Source: Phycisphaerales bacterium
GTDB lineage: Bacteria; Planctomycetota; Phycisphaerae; Phycisphaerales; UBA1924
Direction: 5' to 3'
NCBI GenBank assembly: GCA_026982035.1
Contig: JALSHW010000300.1
Location: 1 to 7,222 of the forward strand
DNA: 7,222 bases
Shown: positions 1-5,042 of the stretch, piece after piece
How the letters are laid out: every line of letters starts with the position of its first letter
How positions within the stretch are numbered: the stretch's first letter is position 1
Notes under the pieces: generated by a model
What the model saw: only the letters and a program-made list of their open reading frames with translations
What the model was told of the DNA's origin: nothing
The model's database searches: none
Program-made: the position numbers and the translations under genes

Positions 1-669
1 GATCACAACCTCTCAGAACTCAAAATCGCCTTCGCCGGCATGCTCAACATGCTCGGGATCGGCGACATCGAATCGGCCGCAGGCATCTATGGCCTCACAT
101 GGGAACGATCAGTCACCATCCCATCGGGTTTGGCTCGTTTGGGCGAGTCTGTTGGTTTTGGGTTTTCGATGGTCATTGTGCTTTCTGCTCTGGCCGCAAT
201 CACATGCCTGACCATCGGCTGGCTCCTCTACAAACAAGCAGGCCAAGCCCTCCTCATCCGCAAAGACCGAATCCAAGGCCGCATCAACCAAACCACCACC
301 CGCATCGTCTCGATGGAATGGTCACTCCTGATCATCACCTTCCTGATCTTCTCCCCTCAAGCCACCAAACGGCACATGATCATGCTCATCTTCCCCATGA
401 TCCTTGCCAGCACGCTCCTGATGGTTCCCAAGGCCAAGCAATCCGTTGTCCGTTTCCCATTGCTTGCAGGGGCGTTTCTGGTTCTACTCGGATCCATCTT
501 CCCTCCCGCAGATGCAGTAAACGCCCTGGCCACCTGGCGCGCCATCTCAGGACTCTCCCTGTGCATCATCGTCCTGACCATCGCCCTCATCTGGACAACC
601 CTCAAGGTCAACGCCAAAGAACTTGATCAAGGCAACGCTACACCTACACCGACCGCGCCGCCACAATAA
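1..669 (+). CDS. Polytopic membrane protein, C-terminal part; probable GT87/DUF2029-type glycosyltransferase (5'-truncated)
   Basis: The reading frame is open from base 1 (first residues DHNLSELKIAF), so the true start lies outside the window; the ATG at 40 is internal. About five hydrophobic segments are visible: FSMVIVLSALAAITC, WSLLIITFLIF, MIMLIFPMILASTLLMV, PLLAGAFLVLLGSIF and LSLCIIVLTIALIW. The NLS segment near the beginning and the SPQATKRHMIML stretch before a helix resemble the C-terminal half of polyprenol-phosphate-dependent GT87 mannosyltransferase-like proteins, in which an N-Q-S-L loop and an S-P-x-x-x-x-H segment recur. The catalytic N-terminal region is missing, so the family call is tentative. 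The tail is short, hydrophilic and rich in Thr/Pro (ATPTPTAPPQ). The last 26 nt overlap the 3' end of the convergent fumarylacetoacetase gene. Codon endings are mostly C, except for a G/T-rich patch at about 121-190. Confidence 0.6.
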   Translation, partial: DHNLSELKIAFAGMLNMLGIGDIESAAGIYGLTWERSVTIPSGLARLGESVGFGFSMVIVLSALAAITCLTIGWLLYKQAGQALLIRKDRIQGRINQTTTRIVSMEWSLLIITFLIFSPQATKRHMIMLIFPMILASTLLMVPKAKQSVVRFPLLAGAFLVLLGSIFPPADAVNALATWRAISGLSLCIIVLTIALIWTTLKVNAKELDQGNATPTPTAPPQ

Positions 670-2029
670 TCCCCCGGCACTCCCCAAACCCAATCCTCCG
701 AAACCCTTCCCGCTCGCAATACGCCTTCATAATCACCTCATCACCATCAGCCAAAAACTTCCGCTCCTCACCCGTAGGCAAAACAAGTGGAGTTCTTTGC
801 GTACCCGGTGCTGAGATCGGCGGGTTGGCAAACGGATCACCATCCCAGGTCAACTCCAACATCGACCCACGAGCATCCCGCGTAGGCCCAGAAATCGTCC
901 CAGACCCAAGCAAGTCTCCCGGCTGAAGATTGCACCCATTCACCGTATGATGCGTCACCATCTGCCCAATCGTCCAATACAAATCCTTCATATTCCCCGT
1001 CGAAAGATGCACCGGCTCCATCCCCTCCTCACGCATCTTGGCAGAGGCCAAATACACCTCAACCTTAATATCAAACCCGCCGGCCTTGCGATTGGCATCC
1101 GAATCCATATACGCCAGCGGCTGCGGATCACCCGCATCCCGCTCCTGAGCCGGCGACCGAAACGGAGCCAACGCCTCCATCGTCACAATATAAGGCGAAA
1201 TCGTCGACGCAAAGTTCTTGGCAAGAAAAGGCCCCAACGGCACATACTCCCACTTCTGCAAATCACGAGCCGACCAATCATTCAAAATACACAACCCAAG
1301 CAAGTGATCCTCGGCATCGGCAATATCAATCGGCTCCCCAAGTTCATTGCCCCGCCCAATGATCGCCCCCATCTCCATCTCATAATCCAGCAATTTACAA
1401 GGCCCAAAGTTCGGCAACCCCCCATCTTCACTCGGTGCTTGTTGACCAACAGGCCGCTGGATCTCAGTCCCCGAAGGCACAATCGACGACGCCCGCCCGT
1501 GATACCCAATCGGAATATGCTTGTAGTTGGGCAACAACGGATTGTCAGGCCGAAACATGCACCCAACATTGGTCGCATGAAACAACGACGCATAGAAATC
1601 CGTGTAGTCCCCAACCGGATCCACAAACGGCATCGACAACATGGCGTCATCCCGATCGATCACAATCTCATCCACCTGCGGATGATCCCGCAACGCCGGA
1701 TTGTCCTTGAGCAGCAACGCCTGCACTTTCTTCCGCAAGCTCGACCACTTCCCCTCTGCAACAATCTCATCCACCGCAATAAAATCCCAGTCCTCATCAT
1801 CTTCAGGTGCAAGGTCACTCATCGAGAGCCGGTTGAGGTCCAGCAGTTTGTCACCGATTGCAACGACCGCCGAGAGCGTGTAGTCATTCTCATCATCCGA
1901 TCCATCCGTAGGCCGAACCATCGTCGCCAGCGGCAGATTCTGAATCGGAAAGTCCGTCTTCGGATCATTGGCACTCTCCACCCAAGACTCCAACTTCACA
2001 TCATGTGTCTCATCAATCGCATAGGCCAT
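644..2029 (-). CDS. fahA: Fumarylacetoacetase (EC 3.7.1.2)
   Basis: Hydrolyses 4-fumarylacetoacetate to fumarate and acetoacetate, the final step of tyrosine/homogentisate degradation in the cytoplasm. The 461-residue protein has the FAH N-terminal domain (SWVESANDPKTDFPIQNLP) and the catalytic mixed-beta domain. Residues matching the mouse enzyme at a constant offset of 18 are the metal ligands D144 (DYTDF), E217 and E219 (YEMEMG) and D251 (NDWSARD), with H151 (FHATNVG), R255 and K271. E392 in SMLEL matches mouse E364. The active site therefore appears complete. The ATG at 2029 is preferred because GGAG lies 9 nt upstream; a TTG at 2044 would only add ENTN-type residues and overlaps that Shine-Dalgarno. 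The stop is TAG at 644-646, inside the convergent membrane-protein gene. Upstream lies the DUF559 cassette, which may separate this gene from its original operon partner. Codons end mainly in G/T, with a short C-ending patch near 1800-1870. Confidence 0.95.
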   Translation of the reverse strand: MAYAIDETHDVKLESWVESANDPKTDFPIQNLPLATMVRPTDGSDDENDYTLSAVVAIGDKLLDLNRLSMSDLAPEDDEDWDFIAVDEIVAEGKWSSLRKKVQALLLKDNPALRDHPQVDEIVIDRDDAMLSMPFVDPVGDYTDFYASLFHATNVGCMFRPDNPLLPNYKHIPIGYHGRASSIVPSGTEIQRPVGQQAPSEDGGLPNFGPCKLLDYEMEMGAIIGRGNELGEPIDIADAEDHLLGLCILNDWSARDLQKWEYVPLGPFLAKNFASTISPYIVTMEALAPFRSPAQERDAGDPQPLAYMDSDANRKAGGFDIKVEVYLASAKMREEGMEPVHLSTGNMKDLYWTIGQMVTHHTVNGCNLQPGDLLGSGTISGPTRDARGSMLELTWDGDPFANPPISAPGTQRTPLVLPTGEERKFLADGDEVIMKAYCEREGFRRIGFGECRGIIVAARSV

Positions 2030-2038
2030 GTTTGTATT

Positions 2039-2042
2039 CTCC
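2039..2042 (-). promoter_or_regulatory. Shine-Dalgarno deciding the fahA start
   Basis: On the minus strand GGAG is followed by nine bases (AATACAAAC) and then the ATG at 2029. The in-frame TTG at 2044 overlaps this element and has no ribosome-binding site of its own, so the shorter protein is chosen. Confidence 0.7.
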
Positions 2043-2073
2043 AAGTGTTCGACTATTCAAAAATCGTATGCTC

Positions 2074-2086
2074 TTGGGCATGTTCT
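2074..2086 (+). repeat. Left copy of a short direct repeat flanking the DUF559 cassette (candidate target-site duplication)
   Basis: TTGGGCATGTTCT here matches TTGGTGCATGTTCT at 2643-2656, with one base gained or lost and a 9-base exact core GCATGTTCT. The two copies lie just outside the inverted repeats around the DUF559 gene, in direct orientation. The left copy abuts the repeat, whereas about 8 nt separate the right copy from its repeat, so this is only a candidate duplication. Confidence 0.4.
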
Positions 2087-2149
2087 TTCTTGCTCCTCCC
2101 CCGTCCTGACGGGGGAGGTGGCCGAGTCTTCGAGGTCGGAGGGGGTCTT
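2085..2149 (+). repeat. Double-hairpin palindromic repeat, copy 1 (left inverted end of the DUF559 cassette)
   Basis: The unit starts CTTTCTTGCTCC. A perfect 11-bp inverted repeat follows: CCTCCCCCGTC at 2095-2105 and GACGGGGGAGG at 2108-2118, with CT between. A second, weaker hairpin (CCGA 2122-2125 with TCGG 2135-2138, and an inner CTTCGAG) comes next, and the unit ends in GGAGGGGGTC at 2138-2147. The same architecture in opposite orientation lies at the other end of the DUF559 gene, and a third copy begins after rluA. It sits between the DUF559 stop and fahA. No T-run follows the stem, so it is not a canonical terminator. Confidence 0.9.
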
Positions 2150-2151
2150 TC

Positions 2152-2559
2152 TTACTCTTGACTCCCCTTCATGATCTCTAAATGCTTCTCCGCCTCCCGA
2201 ACAATCGTCCGCGTCACCCCCTCAAGATTCTCAAACACATCCAAAGCCCGAACCCTCAAAACCAGTATTCCTCGCTCAGCCATCCACCGATCGCGTGTTT
2301 GGTCGTGTTCTTTCTGAGCCCCCTGATGCTTACGCCCATCAACTTCAACAACCAGCCGGGCTTCATGACAGTAGAAATCCGCAATGTACGACCCAATTGG
2401 TGCTTGCTTGCGAAAACGCAATCCTGCGATCTTCTTGCCCCTTATCGCTGACCACAATATTCGTTCAGGAGGCGACATCTCAGAGCGGAGCGAAATCGCT
2501 TGGTCTTTGGCTCGGGCAGACGCTTGCTTTCCAACGCGATAGTCCTTGGCATCGCTCAT
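2152..2559 (-). CDS. DUF559-domain endonuclease-like protein (Vsr-like / PD-(D/E)XK fold)
   Basis: A 135-residue protein matching the DUF559 family in layout: a basic helical N-terminus with MSPPERILWSAIR (E32), then GLRFRKQAPIGSYIADFYC (D61), then LVVEVDGRKH (E72, D74, H78). A late strand ILVLRVRALDV precedes a C-terminal helix. D61 with the E72-x-D74 motif fits the metal-binding core of restriction-endonuclease-like nucleases, so the active site looks intact. The substrate is unknown. The ATG at 2559 is preferred because the domain begins soon after it and GGAGGGGG lies 9-12 nt upstream; longer frames would translate the palindromic repeat. The gene fills almost the whole space between two inverted repeats. 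Codon endings shift from C/A-rich in the first half to G/T-rich in the second, unlike a uniformly adapted resident gene. Confidence 0.85.
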   Translation of the reverse strand: MSDAKDYRVGKQASARAKDQAISLRSEMSPPERILWSAIRGKKIAGLRFRKQAPIGSYIADFYCHEARLVVEVDGRKHQGAQKEHDQTRDRWMAERGILVLRVRALDVFENLEGVTRTIVREAEKHLEIMKGSQE

Positions 2560-2564
2560 CAGAG

Positions 2565-2634
2565 AAGACCCCCTCCGCCCCCCAACTCGCTGCGCGACAC
2601 CTCCCCCGTCAGGACGGGGGAGGGGCAAAGAAAG
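2565..2634 (-). repeat. Double-hairpin palindromic repeat, copy 2 (right inverted end of the DUF559 cassette)
   Basis: Read on the minus strand it has the same order as copy 1: CTTTCTTTGCCC, then an 11-bp inverted repeat (plus-strand positions 2600-2610 and 2613-2623), then a second hairpin TCGC-GCA-GCGA, a G-run, and GGAGGGGGTC ending at 2567. The second stem differs in sequence from copies 1 and 3 but is still self-complementary. The terminal GGAGGGGG lies immediately upstream of the DUF559 start. Confidence 0.9.
2569..2576 (-). promoter_or_regulatory. Ribosome-binding site of the DUF559 gene, provided by the repeat
   Basis: GGAGGGGG on the minus strand is the conserved inner end of the palindromic repeat, and its last G is 9 nt before the ATG at 2559. 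The mobile repeat therefore seems to double as the Shine-Dalgarno for its own nuclease gene. Confidence 0.5.
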
Positions 2635-2642
2635 GCATTCAG

Positions 2643-2656
2643 TTGGTGCATGTTCT
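2643..2656 (+). repeat. Right copy of the short direct repeat flanking the DUF559 cassette
   Basis: TTGGTGCATGTTCT pairs with the left copy at 2074-2086 and shares the exact 9-mer GCATGTTCT (2648-2656 here). It sits just downstream of the stop codon of the unknown gene ending at 2669 (minus-strand sense). Confidence 0.4.
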
Positions 2657-2668
2657 GATCGTCGATGT

Positions 2669-3652
2669 TCACAACAACCCAAGCCCACCCAACTCCTCCA
2701 CCGGCTCATCAATCGAACAACTCCCATAACTCACCGCAAAACCCTCCCGCATTCGCCCAAGATCAACCGTCGAAACCTTCGTTTTCCCAATCTTCACCCC
2801 CCCATCTTCAAACACAAACGCCTTCTCATCCATCTCTTCCAAAATCCCAACCACCACCGATTCCTCAGGCCTCTTGGCCGACAACACATACGCCGCCGCC
2901 ACAAACACATTGATAAACCCATGCATCACCCCGCGCGGCGAATCCTCAGCATAAGTCAACGCATGTTCACCCCGAATCGGATGATGCAGCCCAGCCGTGC
3001 ATTTAAACATCACCGAAGCATTTTTACACGCCATCATAAACGCCGCAATATTCTCACAACTCGGCAGCATGCTCGGCTCAACACCCCCGCACCGAATCTT
3101 GGCCAAAACCCCAGACCCAGACATCGCCGCGATCAACCCCCGCACATCCCCATTCATAACAATATCCTGAGGCACTTCAAACGCCGCATCAATCATCTCC
3201 GGGATCAACTCCAAGGCCTCATCAATCTCATCACCGCTCGACACCCGCATCTCAATGGCATCCACCATCGCCAGCCCATTGCCCTCATCATCATGATGCT
3301 CATTGAACCGATAAATCATCTCCAGATTCTCACCCAAATCCCCAACAATGATCCCCGAAATCTGCCAAGGCGAAATATCATCCAAATGCTCAGGATACCC
3401 ACTGGTCGCAAAGGTCCCAGGCATCACAATCGCCGCCTTCTTCGACAACTCTTCAAGCTTCGGCACCGGACAAATAAATCGCCCCACAAAATCAGCTCGT
3501 TCAGCCCGAAGATACTTGGCGTAGTTCTCCGTCGCCTTGCCCATATCGAGCTGGCTCGGCGGAAACAACCCCGCATAATCAATCAACCCACCCATCAAGG
3601 TCCGCACACTCGCCATCAAGTTCGATTCAGTTTCATTGGCATGTTTATTCAT
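2669..3652 (-). CDS. Conserved protein of unknown function (DYAGLFPP ... TAGLHHP family)
   Basis: The product is 327 residues, apparently cytoplasmic, with no signal peptide or membrane segment. Distinctive motifs are LIDYAGLFPPSQLDM (residues 23-37), GRFICPVPKLEEL (57-69), AKIRCGGVEP (184-193), FKCTAGLHHPIRG (216-228) and GVMHGFINVFVAAAYVL (241-257). The alternation of hydrophobic strands with helices, and conserved Lys/His-containing motifs late in the chain, are compatible with a barrel-type enzyme, but no catalytic assignment is possible. I recall similar motifs in uncharacterised bacterial proteins and know of no proven function. ATG 3652 is chosen because the frame upstream only translates dispersed repeats (LTPALSQGERE); there is no strong Shine-Dalgarno, and ATG 3616 (MASVRTLMGG) is an alternative. 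It lies upstream of fahA in the same direction, now separated by the DUF559 cassette, which suggests a link to aromatic amino-acid breakdown. Confidence 0.8.
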   Translation of the reverse strand: MNKHANETESNLMASVRTLMGGLIDYAGLFPPSQLDMGKATENYAKYLRAERADFVGRFICPVPKLEELSKKAAIVMPGTFATSGYPEHLDDISPWQISGIIVGDLGENLEMIYRFNEHHDDEGNGLAMVDAIEMRVSSGDEIDEALELIPEMIDAAFEVPQDIVMNGDVRGLIAAMSGSGVLAKIRCGGVEPSMLPSCENIAAFMMACKNASVMFKCTAGLHHPIRGEHALTYAEDSPRGVMHGFINVFVAAAYVLSAKRPEESVVVGILEEMDEKAFVFEDGGVKIGKTKVSTVDLGRMREGFAVSYGSCSIDEPVEELGGLGLL

Positions 3653-3696
3653 CCCCAACAATAGGTCCCCGCCTTCAGCCGAATCTGCCTCTTCCT

Positions 3697-3731
3697 CCCT
3701 CTCCCCTTGGGAGAGGGCCGGGGTGAGGGCT
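3697..3731 (+). repeat. Dispersed palindromic repeat (CCCTCTCCC...GGGAGAGGG class)
   Basis: A perfect 9-bp stem, CCCTCTCCC (3697-3705) and GGGAGAGGG (3709-3717) around loop CTT, is followed by CCGGGGTGAGGGCT. I recognise this as a widespread intergenic repeat class that gene callers often mistranslate as LTPALSQGERE or PHPGPLPRGEG; both strings appear in spurious frames here. It lies in the spacer between the hydrolase and the unknown gene. It could stabilise an mRNA end but has no T-run. Confidence 0.8.
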
Positions 3732-3793
3732 CCGGGTCTTCCCACATCTTCTCTCCTTCGCCTTCTTTTCTCTTCCCCAGTCCCCATCCCCTC

Positions 3794-3829
3794 TTCTCTG
3801 TGCCCTCTGCGCTCTCTGTGGTAAAAATC
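3794..3829 (-). repeat. Dispersed ACCACAGAG-type repeat
   Basis: On the minus strand it reads GATTTTTACCACAGAGAG, then CGCAGAGGGCACAGAGAA. It has a loose periodicity of CACAGAG/CGCAGAG/CACAGAG. This belongs to a common intergenic repeat type that translates as FTTESAEGTEKR in spurious minus-strand frames, as here. It is unrelated in sequence to the neighbouring palindromic repeat. Confidence 0.7.
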
Positions 3830-3830
3830 T

Positions 3831-3851
3831 TCCTCTTCTTCTTCTTCTCCT
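3831..3851. repeat. Homopyrimidine mirror repeat (CTT-rich), possible triplex-forming tract
   Basis: These 21 bases are a perfect mirror repeat centred on the C at 3841 (TCCTCTTCTT on the left, its mirror image on the right). They lie within a pure pyrimidine run at 3828-3858. Homopyrimidine mirror symmetry is the sequence requirement for intramolecular H-DNA; whether it forms is not known. Confidence 0.7.
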
Positions 3852-3860
3852 CTTCCCCAA

Positions 3861-3884
3861 ATGCCCAGTGGCTAATGGCCAGTC
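3861..3884 (-). repeat. Possible dispersed repeat (GGCCATTAGCCACTGGGCATT) at the hydrolase stop
   Basis: On the minus strand the segment ACTGGCCATTAGCCACTGG has partly repeated CCA(T/C)TAGCCACTGG units like those in 'tagccactggccac' intergenic repeats. It encodes the last residues and the TAG stop of the hydrolase gene. Only one copy is in the window, so its identity as a repeat rests on recognition alone. Confidence 0.4.
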
Positions 3885-5020
3885 CCCTCTTCCCCCCCCA
3901 GCCCCATCCGATCCTCCCACTCCGCCATCGACTCCATCGGCTCTCTCGATGGATCAAAGAAATCCCCCAGCACCTTCCCAAACAACGCCACCCGTCTCGT
4001 GTTCTTCATATCCCCCGCCCAATGCCCGCAAGGCACACAAAACCGCCACTTGAGCCCAGGATCCGCATCAATCGCATTGAACACCGCCGCCGCCGAAGGC
4101 GCCGGGGCCACCTCATCGCGCCGCGCCAACATCGCCGCCGTAGGCACCCGCACCTTCCGCCCATGCACCACCGCATCCATCAGCCGCAACCGATCGATCA
4201 ACTCCTCACGCCGATCCCCATGTTCATCAAGAATCCCATTGAACCGTCCACTGAGTCCATTCTTGGAATGCTCAAGTCGCCACCGCCACGCCCCAAGCGA
4301 CGGCACCTCAAGCCCCAACCGATCCACAATAGGCCTCCCCAACATCCGCCCAGACAACTGCGCCGCCGCAATCGTCGCCAATCCACCCCCAAGCGATCGC
4401 CCATGCAAATACACATCTGGATGCCCCGTCTCCCCTTCCATCCAAGGCTCCAAATCCCGCGCATCCCGTCCCAACAACGCATTACGCATCACACGCACCG
4501 CATTGCACACATCTCCAAGCCCATGAGGCAGCACCCAATCCTTATGCTCATACCCGGCAAACCCCTCCGTGATCCATGACCGATCAGCCCCATCAAGATC
4601 AATCGCCTTGCCATGCACATCCGTCCGCGACCCCGGATACCCACGCAACCGAATCGCCAGCACCGCCACCCCCTTGCCCCGCACCGCAGACCATCGCCGT
4701 TCTTCATGCTCAAGTGTCTCAGGCACCGAATACCCATGCACCGTCACCAACGACGCCTTGACCGTCACACCCTCAGGCGGCGCCATCAACCGACACCCAA
4801 TCCGAACCCCATGCGTTGAAAGAAAGTCATGCGTCGCCGACGGATCTGATTCATCAACCACTTCCCGCACCCGAAGCACAGGCGATTCCTGAGCCAACCG
4901 ATCAAACCACGCCTTCCAAAAAGCAGAATGATCAGGACCAGGCACCGGATCGCCCACATGCGAAAAAGTCCGCACCGCATCAAGCCCGAAATCCTCCGGC
5001 AGCGAATCCATAGCGAACAA
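3872..5020 (-). CDS. Alpha/beta-hydrolase, acetylxylan esterase (AXE1)-like
   Basis: A 382-residue alpha/beta-hydrolase fold protein. HGYS (95-98) and RLRGYPGSR (124-132) form the oxyanion/early-strand region. The nucleophile elbow is GRSLGGG with S209, the acid is probably D302 in ARRDEVAP, and the catalytic histidine is H333 in VPCGHWAGD. The order and spacing, including a D-x-V-x-P motif after the acid, resemble AXE1 acetylxylan esterase/cephalosporin-C deacetylases; the substrate is not determinable. No signal peptide is evident. The start is a TTG at 5020 with AGGAG 5 nt upstream; ATG 5011 (MDSLPEDF) is the alternative but is 14 nt from that site. It starts 42 nt after the propeller gene and is probably co-transcribed with it. 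The C-terminus after about residue 371 is Gly/Glu-rich, includes a run of eight Cs (3892-3899), and its last residues and stop fall in a repeat-like segment. Confidence 0.85.
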   Translation of the reverse strand: MFAMDSLPEDFGLDAVRTFSHVGDPVPGPDHSAFWKAWFDRLAQESPVLRVREVVDESDPSATHDFLSTHGVRIGCRLMAPPEGVTVKASLVTVHGYSVPETLEHEERRWSAVRGKGVAVLAIRLRGYPGSRTDVHGKAIDLDGADRSWITEGFAGYEHKDWVLPHGLGDVCNAVRVMRNALLGRDARDLEPWMEGETGHPDVYLHGRSLGGGLATIAAAQLSGRMLGRPIVDRLGLEVPSLGAWRWRLEHSKNGLSGRFNGILDEHGDRREELIDRLRLMDAVVHGRKVRVPTAAMLARRDEVAPAPSAAAVFNAIDADPGLKWRFCVPCGHWAGDMKNTRRVALFGKVLGDFFDPSREPMESMAEWEDRMGLGGEEGTGH

Positions 5021-5025
5021 TCATT

Positions 5026-5030
5026 CTCCT
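5026..5030 (-). promoter_or_regulatory. Shine-Dalgarno supporting the TTG start of the hydrolase gene
   Basis: AGGAG on the minus strand is followed by AATGA and then TTG at 5020, a normal 5-nt spacing. The ATG at 5011 would be 14 nt away, and the ATG at 5024 is out of frame and overlaps the site region. This favours the rare TTG start. Confidence 0.6.
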
Positions 5031-5042
5031 GAAAACAAACAG

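Larger units (their letters stand above)
2085..2634 (-). mobile_element. Candidate mobile cassette: DUF559 nuclease gene between inverted double-hairpin repeats
   Basis: About 550 bp bounded by two copies of the same structured repeat in inverted orientation, each reading inward toward a single small nuclease gene. The outer ends match (CTTTCTTGCTCCTCCCC on the left against CTTTCTTTGCCCCTCCCC on the right, read inward), and the inner ends both finish GGAGGGGGTCTT. A 13/14-nt imperfect direct repeat flanks the whole. No transposase or recombinase of a known class is present. Mobility is inferred from the layout and from the third repeat copy elsewhere in the window, and has not been demonstrated. 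Confidence 0.5.

Noticed and set aside
2030..2044. TTG start for fumarylacetoacetase at 2044
   Set aside because: It overlaps the Shine-Dalgarno of the ATG at 2029 and adds nothing conserved.
2095..2118. First hairpin of the repeat as a rho-independent terminator
   Set aside because: No T-run follows on either strand, and the same unit recurs in inverted positions around a gene, which fits a mobile repeat better.
947..2161. Long plus-strand frame of 404 codons opposite fahA
   Set aside because: His/Arg/Pro/Ile-rich translation without motifs, running antisense to a clearly functional enzyme. It is a by-product of the C-rich strand lacking stops.
2085..2634. CRISPR-like repeats
   Set aside because: There are only two inverted copies with a gene between them and no regular spacers.
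2560..2727. Longer start of the DUF559 protein upstream of 2559
   Set aside because: The extra residues translate the palindromic repeat and the 3' end of the neighbouring gene.
2546..3664. Plus-strand frame of 372 codons opposite the unknown conserved gene
   Set aside because: Its composition is basic and His/Arg/Pro/Asn-rich, and it mirrors a gene with recognisable conserved motifs on the other strand.
3653..3787. Longer N-terminus of the unknown conserved protein
   Set aside because: The extra 45 residues (including LTPALSQGERE) are translation of a dispersed palindromic repeat, a familiar annotation artefact.
3892..3899. C-run as evidence of a frameshift in the hydrolase
   Set aside because: The catalytic domain is complete before the run and the frame stays open to a stop, so no disruption is needed to explain it.
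3649..3981. Minus-strand frames containing FTTESAEGTEKR and PHPGPLPRGEG
   Set aside because: They are translations of intergenic repeats and are not proteins.
3707..4579. Plus-strand frame of 290 codons spanning the repeat spacer and hydrolase 3' half
   Set aside because: It begins inside a dispersed repeat and continues as the antisense of the hydrolase; no domain is visible.
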